Below are positions 56,734 through 64,000 of a stretch of 64,000 bases of DNA, in pieces. How positions within the stretch are numbered: position 1 is the first letter of the stretch; every line of letters begins with the position of its first letter. Position numbers and translations under genes: made by a program. Under the pieces are notes generated by a model. That model ran no database searches and was not told where the DNA came from. It worked only from the letters and a program-made list of their open reading frames with translations. The DNA is from Linnemannia schmuckeri (lineage: Eukaryota; Mortierellomycota; Mortierellomycetes; Mortierellales; Mortierellaceae): assembly GCA_029449235.1 (NCBI GenBank), contig JANATG010000001.1:4278001-4342000 (forward strand), given 5' to 3'.

Positions 56734-58599
56734 GCGAGGAGGACGTGCGAGTCCCTCTTTCTCTCTCTCTCTCGGCCGGCTTGAGTTCATCGGTTCTATT
56801 TCTTGGATAAACGTCGTTCGTTGCACGCACGTACCCCCTTGTGCTCTCTCTTCTTTTGCTCCCTCCGATTCTTCATTCAAAGTTTTCACTTATTTATTTC
56901 ACTCACAACCTGTTCACTCACAGGCAATAAACTCATTCATCCGCACATGCCAACCAGTGAGACGACAGACACCCTCACCACAAATACAGTACAAAAAAAA
57001 AAACCAGCTGTTCAGCTCCTCCTTTGCTCTCAACCTTCCAGGGTCCAGGGCGACATACAACGCCTTATTTTGAGTGCTATTTCGCGTCATTTGCATCGAC
57101 TAAACCTCTTGTCTCTGTCCCCCTTGATTTCAATCACCATACAGCGCGATCGCATAATTTGAATGGATCAGAAGATAGGGTAAGCGAGCAATCTACGTTT
57201 ATATTCTCGAAGAGAAATGACAAGCAAAAGATAACACGTATTCTTTGTCCCTAAAAAAAAAGGGCGAAGAAAATTGCATAGTTCTGTTTCCTTGAGGAAG
57301 TGCGCAAAAGTGGAGCTGCATCGTTTTTTATCTTCACTCTTTTCAGCGAGAACGCAGAGGACACGATTCAGGCATCTCTTGAATTACACCCCCTAAATGA
57401 TGTCAGCTCTTGTATGATATCCTAGAAAGAAAAAGAAAACAGAATGAAAGGGCTATCCATCAACTTAATAAGCATGTACCAGTATACGCATTCAAGAAAA
57501 AAGAAACATATTCTCGCGTTCAATCTCGAGGATGGTTGACAACCCCCCAAAAAAAAGAAATAAATCCATAGCCAATTGCTCTACCACCTTCCTTTTAACA
57601 AGCAAAAAACTGGACAGGAGAATAAAAAAAAGGCCGGTTTTACAGTGGCATTTCAAATTCTTGATCGAGTGCCCATGGATAGCGACGCGAGAAAAAAAAA
57701 TGAACAACGTCCTTAACTCAACATTACAATAAGAGAAAAAAAAAAGTAAGAATCAATTGTAGTAACAAAGAGAAAAAACAATCGCCAGTTACACGATGGG
57801 GTCTCAGCCTTCAATTAATGATAAACGTACGTCATACACACAGCGAAAAGCGCCATGAGCTGTTACCAACAACTAAAAAAGAGGTATGGTTACCCATTGC
57901 TTCAAAGGAGAGTTCCCAGCTACAAACAAAAAGAACAAGCAATCGTCAGGTACACGATGGCATATCAAATCTTGAGCAGTAGCAAAAAAACTATCACGGA
58001 TACACGGTAAAAAGGGAATATCCTATTTTTGCCCACCCTTTTTTGGTACCTTAAATGTTGCCCATGACTCTGCCGCTATATATTGCCCTATCTTCCTTCC
58101 CCCACCTACACCGCGGCATTATCTATCTGTAGAGAATCGCGCTCTTGTTACTTGTGTCATGCATGTGCATCAGGAACCACATAGGTATACGGCTTGATGC
58201 ATGAGGCGACCATGTCGGTATGGTATAGGTGGAAGAAAGAAAACGAGAAAGAGAACAAAAAAATACGCGGCTGATGATTATGCAGCTTAATACATGGGGC
58301 AACTATGTCAAGGGCAACAAATAATTTTGCGGGGTGGGCAACAGATTGGCACTTTTTCTTGGCAACGTTTAAGAGTATTCAATCCAATGGCAACTAGAAG
58401 GGCAACGAATAGACTTTACTATGGGCAACATATAAGGAGCCAAAAAAGGATGGGCAACAAATAGATATGTCCCGATGGAAAGTGACATGAATGGCAGCGG
58501 GCAAAAGAGGAAGCATGGCTCTATCCTCTGGATTAAAGCATTGTCATCTTTTGAACGAAACAAGGAAAAAAGAAATTTTTCAATTGCTTGATGAGAAAG
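56734..58599. other. Gene-free stretch with degenerate short repeats
   Basis: No protein gene is seen. Partial duplications are visible: AACAATCGCCAGTTACACGA near 57778 resembles AGCAATCGTCAGGTACACGA near 57938, and GGCTTGATGCATGAGGCGAC near 58190 resembles AGCTTAATACATGGGGCAAC near 58284. The GGCAAC cluster (58297-58458) follows. Confidence 0.45.
58297..58458 (+). repeat. Cluster of eight GGCAAC motifs
   Basis: GGCAAC occurs at 58298, 58313, 58337, 58361, 58389, 58401, 58424 and 58453, six of them as GGGCAAC and several followed by A(A/T)ATAG-like sequence. Inverted copies (GTTGCCC, ATTGCCC) lie at 58057 and 58082. The spacing (12-29 bases) is irregular, so this is a motif cluster or a decayed minisatellite rather than a clean tandem repeat. 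Confidence 0.8.
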
Positions 58600-58671
58600 T
58601 GCCCACTGCAGGGATCGAACCTGCTACCTTCTGCTTACTAGGCAGACGCTCTACCAATGAGCTAAGCGGGC
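58600..58671 (-). tRNA. tRNA-Thr (AGT)
   Basis: On the minus strand the acceptor GCCCGCT pairs with AGTGGGC (one G-U), with anticodon stem TCTGC/GCAGA, loop CTAGTAA (anticodon AGT) and T-arm GCAGG TTCGATC CCTGC. It has no intron. A T-rich stretch lies on its 3' side near 58567-58580. Confidence 0.96.
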
Positions 58672-58964
58672 TTAGAAACAGCTGCTTGTTGCTGATATGT
58701 CAACGGAGTTTTCAGACTATTTTGTTCTCAGCACTATGCGCCTACATTTTGACCTCTGCAATGTGAAATATCACGAGGACCTTGATAAAGTGAAATAGTG
58801 CCTCTTAGCATTTCATTTATTTTCGAGCCAGCAACGCGAGAAAACGCAACAGAGAAAACATTCACTCAATGAAATACCTCTATCACGCTCACAAATATTA
58901 AGCCTGGCAACATGTCGATTCATAGCCACTAGGCGGCGGGTTTGACAGTTGTACCATCGTTATT

Positions 58965-58979
58965 GATGAGGGAAAAAAG
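58965..58979 (+). repeat. Target-site duplication, left copy
   Basis: GATGAGGGAAAAAAG, identical to 59107-59121, directly abuts the retrotransposon tail. Confidence 0.85.
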
Positions 58980-59106
58980 CTGCGCAGAGCCAGGTTGTGG
59001 ACCGGACTGCAACTGGTGGATGGCTCTTGGAAGAGTTTGGTATGTAGCTCCTTTCATTATCGAATGCCTTTCTTGGGCTTTTCACTGGAGAAATAAAATT
59101 GTGTAC
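58980..59106 (+). mobile_element. 127-bp non-LTR retrotransposon 3' tail (5'-truncated insertion)
   Basis: It matches 63242-63368 with only three differences. That second copy is the end of a retrotransposon ORF2 remnant followed by poly(A). This copy is flanked by perfect 15-bp direct repeats, the signature of target-primed reverse transcription. It could be a dead-on-arrival LINE copy or a SINE that borrowed the LINE tail. I see no Pol III A/B boxes inside, which favours the former. Confidence 0.82.
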
Positions 59107-59121
59107 GATGAGGGAAAAAAG
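59107..59121 (+). repeat. Target-site duplication, right copy
   Basis: The same 15 bases as 58965-58979. Confidence 0.85.
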
Positions 59122-60134
59122 TGACTTCAGGTCGTGTATAGCAAAAAAAATTCTAAAATTGATCAACGCGTTGATTTCGGCATTTTTCCCTATTTCTCGA
59201 CATGACAAAAACAACAAAAAAAAAAATCCTAAGCATTAGCACATCACGGCCAACCTTTTTACATATAAAACTTCACATTGATGCGATCAAGGCCATGCGA
59301 ATGAGAGGATATAAAAAATTTTAATCACACTGCTAGATAAAATATCAATAAGCACATTTTTTTTTTAAAGCATGAAAAAAAAAATCATTCTCGGAACACA
59401 GCTACGAGTGTAGCTGTCTTTTTCTTTATTACTGTTCAACGGCGTATCATCTTGATTATGAATAATGATGTGTAGCATTATTCAACTTACAAGGGACGTT
59501 GATAGGGCTCAACTAACGTGCTTCACTTTGATGTTCAAAGTAAAACCATGGATTTGGTATAACTTTTTTGTGCTTTTTTCAATCCCATACAATATCAAGA
59601 TTACGACCAGAAGCCTTCTTTTTTTCTTCTACCATCATGAGGATCTGCCCTTTAGTTGTCCCAAAAATTCACTTTCATCATTTTCATCATTTTGGTTTTT
59701 TTTGTTTGTATTTTTAAAAATTCCAAAGAAACGATCGGTCCGGCTAAAACACACTCCTCCTCATATGTTTCCTGCTGTTGTGATGTCACAAGAGTAAGCG
59801 TTTGTGCTATACCTATGACAAAATCGCTTTTGCCGTGATATGTCGTATAAGTCAAAGAACATTTCCCTGGACTTAATCTTAAGAGAGCATGGGGTTGAAA
59901 AATAGCACAAAAAAGCCGTATTAAACCAATGTGTTTCACTTTGAACACCAAAGTGGATGTAATAGCAGCAGAGCGAGGGAACGTGAACACGGAAATGGGA
60001 AGAGACAAGAACAAGGGAAAGGACCAGAGAGTACTAGGAACAAGGAGAAAAGGCAAGAAACGGATGGTGTTTATTATACAGAGAGGGAGGGTATTTATAC
60101 TAGTGTACAGGGGCGCAGTGATGGAGGCGTAGGA

Positions 60135-60201
60135 ATGGTGGCAACGCGTGATGATGGTGGCAACACAGGGGATGGTGGCAATGCATGAAAATGGTGGCAA
60201 T
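60135..60201 (+). repeat. 19-bp minisatellite, four units
   Basis: ATGGTGGCAA(C/T) begins at 60135, 60154, 60172 and 60191, giving periods of 19, 18 and 19 bases. The remainder of each unit is variable (for example GCGTGATG, ACAGGGG, GCATGAAA). Confidence 0.85.
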
Positions 60202-61369
60202 ATAGGAGACAGTCTATGATACTGTCACAGTGGAACACATTATGAACAAAAAAAATATCTCTGATCGTTGCACACAGCTAAAAAAATTCAAGGATGGTAT
60301 CAAGGCACGAATGGTATCGATGAACTGACGACAAACGATTGCAAAGAGAATTCTGAAATCCTGGTAGATTTCCCATTCTTCTTATTATGCAGTAAAAAAA
60401 AAAAGGCGCGCAAGTCAGCCTAATCGTTGTCTCCACTCAATGACGGAGTTTGAAGGATTCAGGACCAAAGAAAAATGTTTTGAGTCATGGTTCACGATCT
60501 ACTTCTTTCACCTCTTAGCGAATTTAAAGTCAACCTCATTATCGCCCCATTCGATGACCATCTTCATGCGGGAGAATTACACTTTATAAATGTCCAATTT
60601 AACCATCTGGACATTTACCCATACCACCTCTAACCACCCCTCCATCATCATCCCCATCTAGGCATCTGGTCACGTACCCACGCCACCAACATCCTATAGC
60701 CTAGCACATATAATACCTGTACAACAAACATCATTATAACCTCTTTTTGACTTCTCCTTATCCAACAAATGTAACAATCCTAACGGGCTCATCTGAAAGA
60801 AAAGTGTTGGCTTGTCAAAGCCATGTGAAGAACGATTCTACTTCATTTTCGGAGGCAAATGGCATCAAACCAACTTTCAGCTTCTCTCTGATCGTTCACG
60901 TATGTTTTGATTTTGCGCCTCAACATACGGGTACATGGGGTGCTGCGGCACTGTTCTGATGATTATGTCTTCAGAACCTTGGTCAATCTTGGCCACAATA
61001 TCCCAGACGGTCATATGGGTATGATAGAGTTTTTCAAGGAAAAGAGAGAGGAAGGGGAGGGAGAGGTGCGAGATCGGGTCTAGATCTCAAGAACAGTAGG
61101 GTCTATCTTTATTTATTTAATAGTACATGTACGCCCATCTTGTGCGACAGCGGAATATTGGATTTTTGGGTTTTCGACATTGCGTCAAATATCGAGACAT
61201 GTCAATACGTTGCTAAACTGAAGGACTGCGCAATGGATTCGTTTTTCACTTTATGAAATTTTGCCAGTCTCTTCGAGCCTTGTTCCACCGTTATAAAACT
61301 CAAGGTATTCCCCCGCTTCACTTCTCATTTTGCTTCCAACCAGAAACACACACTTTCACACAAAACAAC

Positions 61370-61993
61370 ATGGCACACCAGCTCCCGCTCCTCGATCATC
61401 AGTACAACCCCACAGAAACCTTGCGTTCCTTCTCTAATGCAGTCTTCAATTATCTGGATACGCACTACGAGCCAAAGGGTACCCATCTGCTCGAACCCGA
61501 AAAGATGAAGGCCCTATTGGTGGTCTTGTCACTCCCAGCGGATGTCCACGCCAATCGTCAAATCAGTTCCATATACTTTAGTATTGCGTTCCTGGCCCTC
61601 TCGATCGAGACGGTGTTCACGGCCCACGGTCCATCGGTGACTCCCGCAGGTCTTCTTGCTTATCTTCGTTCCGAAATCATGAGCAATCCTGATTTGAGCT
61701 TTACGAGCTTTGAATCTGCAAACAAAGCAATGCGGCTGAGACCTGGTTTTGTTCGCTCGCAGTTCCTGTCAGTGGCAGAACCCAGGGCCAAGGAATTGCA
61801 GTCGTATATTGATACCAGCTTGGATAACACACTTAGAGACATTAACTGGAGTGCAACAGCTGCAGATGACGAAGCACTCGCGGCCGTGAAGACACGAATC
61901 GCCTTTGAGCAGATGGGTCAACAGAATGCACTGGACCTTGTCAGCCCGCTTATTTGCTATCGCTGCTATAGACATCAGTGCACTTGCATTTGA
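61370..61993 (+). CDS. DUF7514-like protein
   Basis: This intronless gene encodes 207 residues from the ATG at 61370, which follows a CAC-rich leader. The frame is open upstream with another ATG, but the leader signature favours this start. Landmarks are TLRSFSNAVFNYLDTHYEPK, then GTHLLEPEKMKALLVVL, resembling the fungal domain of unknown function DUF7514 (a start with F.../YLD.RYxPxGxxxLxPEK). The C-terminus has three clustered cysteines (ICYRCYRHQCTCI), giving C-x2-C-x4-C-x-C, which may bind a metal. It has no signal peptide or membrane segment. The function is unknown; the family is widespread in fungi and probably intracellular. Confidence 0.72.
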   Translation: MAHQLPLLDHQYNPTETLRSFSNAVFNYLDTHYEPKGTHLLEPEKMKALLVVLSLPADVHANRQISSIYFSIAFLALSIETVFTAHGPSVTPAGLLAYLRSEIMSNPDLSFTSFESANKAMRLRPGFVRSQFLSVAEPRAKELQSYIDTSLDNTLRDINWSATAADDEALAAVKTRIAFEQMGQQNALDLVSPLICYRCYRHQCTCI

Positions 61994-62578
61994 GTGTCAG
62001 GCTTTATCTAGCTGTATCTCTCTATTTTCACAATTCGTCCATAAACGCCCATATGAATTTTTATCCAACGCATAAAGTCCTAATCCCTGTATGGTAAAAA
62101 CTGGTCGAGTGTCAAGTGTAAATGGGCGACAGGACAGGGCAATATATGCTCGAATGGGTAGTGCCAGAAATCCGGATGAGGCACAGCTCGTAAGATGCAG
62201 TGCGTCAAGGGACGAAAGAGTAGTACTTTGTAAGCAAGTCCTCTCTTCTTTTTTTTCCCCCACACCTTTAAACTGTACCCATAGCTACAGGCTGCTTCCA
62301 ACGCGGATCATAAACAGTCGTTTGTATTTTGCGTGAATTGGAACTGTGCAGCTGAGAGTGTGTAAGATTGATGGAGATGGAGCAAGACGAGAGAGAGCAT
62401 GTGAAGAGGAATGGATGATCTCTTTTTATTTTTTTTTATTTTTTTTGGAGGAAAGGGGGTCGGTCGTGCACACACACTGGTCCTATTCTCATAACAAAAA
62501 AGATAGAGGAACCAGGGGCGTCACCCCGGGCACGCGCTATTGGGAGAAGAAATTTCCAAAAAGAGAAGCTAGAAGCTC
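61994..62578. other. Spacer between DUF7514-like gene and tRNA-His
   Basis: No gene is seen. T-rich runs lie near 62424-62446. A T5 (CTTTTT on the minus strand, near 62558-62563) would terminate tRNA-His transcription. Confidence 0.5.
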
Positions 62579-62650
62579 TGCCAACACCTGGAATCGAACC
62601 AGGATCGTCTCGGCCACAACGAGATATACTAACCATTATACTATATTGGC
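62579..62650 (-). tRNA. tRNA-His (GTG)
   Basis: On the minus strand the acceptor GCCAATA pairs with TGTTGGC (one U-G), with anticodon stem TCTCG/CGAGA, loop TTGTGGC (anticodon GTG) and T-arm with TTCGATT. It has no intron. The 5' end abuts the retrotransposon remnant on its right. Confidence 0.95.
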
Positions 62651-63383
62651 TTATAATATTGGTATTTTTCAGACATATTTAAGTCCTAAGAAAGGCGGAA
62701 TCGTCCGGGAACCCCTTAGGGCCTTAAGGGTATTTTTCGGGCATTTGTGGAATTGGATCGACTCGGACCTCCTTCGCGGTATCACCCCCAAGAGTATGTT
62801 AACTGAATGGTCCGCGGTTTTCCGAACCCCACAGTCCATCGCCAAGACAGTTTTGCATAGGTTTGTTGGCTACCTGGAGGCGCAGGCTTCGGAGTTGATA
62901 TGGAAGCCTCGGTGCTCCGCGACGATCGCGTGGGAGCAGACACAAGGCATCTCCGTCAAGAACAAGACCTCCAAGTACACAGGTCCCCGAGGTGACTGGA
63001 GTCAGGGATACGGCTACATCACCCAAGATGGTTTTTGCCCATGTGGCGCTTCGCTAGCCACACATGAGAATGGGCGCTGCCCTGGAGCGTCCATGGATCC
63101 ACGCGCGGCCGATGAGCGGTTGCTGGATAGTTTGTTGGGAAGGAGGAGATTGTCATTAATGGAGAGGATGGGAAGAATTCCTTTTCTTCGTGTTTAGTTT
63201 TATTTTCTTCTATTGAAGCTGTGAGGAGCAGCGGCAATTGTTGCGCAGAGCCAGGTTGTGGACCGGACTGCGACTGGTGGATGGCTCTTGGAAGAGTTTG
63301 GTATGTAGCTCCTTTCACTATCGAATGCCTTTCTTGGGCTTTTCACTGGAGAAATAAAATTGCGTACGAAAAAAAAAAAAAAA
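62651..63383 (+). mobile_element. 5'-truncated non-LTR (LINE-like) retrotransposon with poly(A)
   Basis: A continuous frame to TAG at 63195-63197 reads LLRGITPKSMLTEWSAVF, then ELIWKPRCSATIAWEQTQGI, then GPRGDWSQGYGYITQDGF and CPCGASLATHENGRCPG. The last motif fits the CCHC zinc knuckle at the C-terminus of LINE ORF2 proteins. A 170-base 3' UTR follows, then 15 A residues at 63369-63383. The reverse transcriptase and endonuclease domains are absent, so the copy is severely 5' truncated. Its 5' edge must lie between the tRNA-His gene and about 62700. No target-site duplication was found. Confidence 0.7.
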
Positions 63384-63749
63384 GACTTTTTTTGAGGGGG
63401 GGGGGGGGGGGGTTGAATTTTTTCTGTCTGGTGAAATAGTACGAATTCGGCGGATTGAAGGCGTGTAAAGATTTGTAGATTTGTGAGGTGGTGCATACAG
63501 GTGTTTTCTACAGACATTTCGAGTTTCGAAGAAAAGCAATTAGTGAACGTCGTTTTTTTTATTGAGTTGAAGATGGTGGTTAAGAATTGTTGTTTGTCAC
63601 TTTTTTGATGTTGTTGAAAGTGCTATGCTGTGCCTGAAAAAAAGCAATTAATTTTTTTTGCCAATCTTGATCTCATTAGTTTAGTATGAAATGATTACTG
63701 AACAATGATCAAGGGATCAATTGATGTTTTTCTCTCTGGTACTTTCCTG

Positions 63750-63780
<31 letters not shown>

Positions 63781-64000
63781 AGAAAGAAAGAGACGCGAGA
63801 AAGAGAGAGCCACCTGTCTCATTAATGTTCTCTAATCGACGCTGCATTAGAAAAAAAAATTCATTTGCGAAAATGCTATTACTCAGGCGAAGCAAAAGGA
63901 CAACGGTACAAAAGAACAAAGACAAAACACAGTGCTGCTTTAATCCAAAGGATGATGTTGTCGATGCAGTGAACATAAGAGACCGTAGCATTGGTAAGGA
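63384..64000. other. Right-edge spacer with homopolymer runs
   Basis: It contains a 17-base G run (63396-63412), a long T run near 63756-63778 and no recognisable gene. The T-rich left side (GACTTTTTTTGA) follows the retrotransposon poly(A). Confidence 0.55.

Larger units (their letters stand above)
58672..61369. other. 2.7-kb gene-free stretch with retroposon tail and minisatellite
   Basis: Apart from the retrotransposon tail (58980-59106) and the 19-bp minisatellite (60135-60201), I see no gene. The last 100 bases form the leader of the DUF7514-like gene (CACACACTTTCACACAAAAC before the ATG). Confidence 0.45.

Noticed and set aside
62346..62650. 5' half of the open frame leading into the LINE remnant
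   Set aside because: It runs antisense through the tRNA-His gene, so only the part after 62650 can be retrotransposon coding.
1..64000. CRISPR arrays, rRNA genes, bacterial operons
   Set aside because: None found; architecture is eukaryotic throughout, with no spaced direct repeats of CRISPR type.

Overview
This window looks like nuclear DNA of an early-diverging filamentous fungus, most likely Mortierellomycotina (Mortierella and relatives). The evidence is short GT-AG introns, pyrimidine-rich promoters followed by CAAC-rich leaders, a DUF7514-type protein, degenerate Sel1-repeat genes of a style common in that group, an F-box/LRR gene, and eukaryotic tRNA genes. The genus is inferred from gene style, not from a database search. 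All exon structures were built by hand from splice signals and reading-frame continuity.

Layout. 1-4.9 kb: no supported gene. 4.9-8.6 kb: two minus-strand genes, a small four-helix membrane protein (5 exons) and a single-pass membrane protein with an adhesin-like repetitive domain (3 exons). 9.1-20.5 kb: a duplication-rich accessory island. It holds three paralogous, probably GPI-anchored, cysteine-rich secreted proteins, two broken Sel1-repeat genes, and two diverged copies of a long repeat (A1, A2) that share a 117-base stretch of perfect identity. Two of the GPI genes also carry homologous upstream blocks.

21.0-34.8 kb: a conserved housekeeping block. It contains a NUDT15-like Nudix hydrolase (5 exons), convergent with FANCL, the Fanconi anaemia E3 ubiquitin ligase (9 exons). 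FANCL is divergent from a Tma17/Adc17-like coiled-coil protein. These are followed by a full-length ABCC/MRP-type transporter (4 exons) and, convergent with it, a Caf120/Skg3-like PH-domain protein. 34.8-53 kb is gene-sparse: an F-box/LRR protein, a 965-residue serine-rich disordered protein with a coding-like 49-codon upstream ORF, and long (CT)n tracts. 53-57 kb: a PPxY-bearing alpha-arrestin, tRNA-Phe, and a small protein with a transposase-type helix-turn-helix.

57-64 kb: tRNA-Thr, a GGCAAC-motif cluster, a 19-bp minisatellite, a DUF7514-like gene, tRNA-His and two non-LTR retrotransposon remnants. One remnant is a 127-bp tail with perfect 15-bp target-site duplications. The other is a 5'-truncated ORF2 3' end with poly(A), which begins next to the 5' end of tRNA-His. 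Both lie on the upstream side of a tRNA gene.

Functionally the window mixes DNA/nucleotide maintenance (Nudix, FANCL), proteostasis and ubiquitin (F-box, alpha-arrestin, Tma17-like, FANCL), transport and cell-surface genes. There is no operon-like unit. The most unusual material is the GPI/repeat island, the retrotransposon tails beside tRNA genes, and the transposase-type HTH protein.
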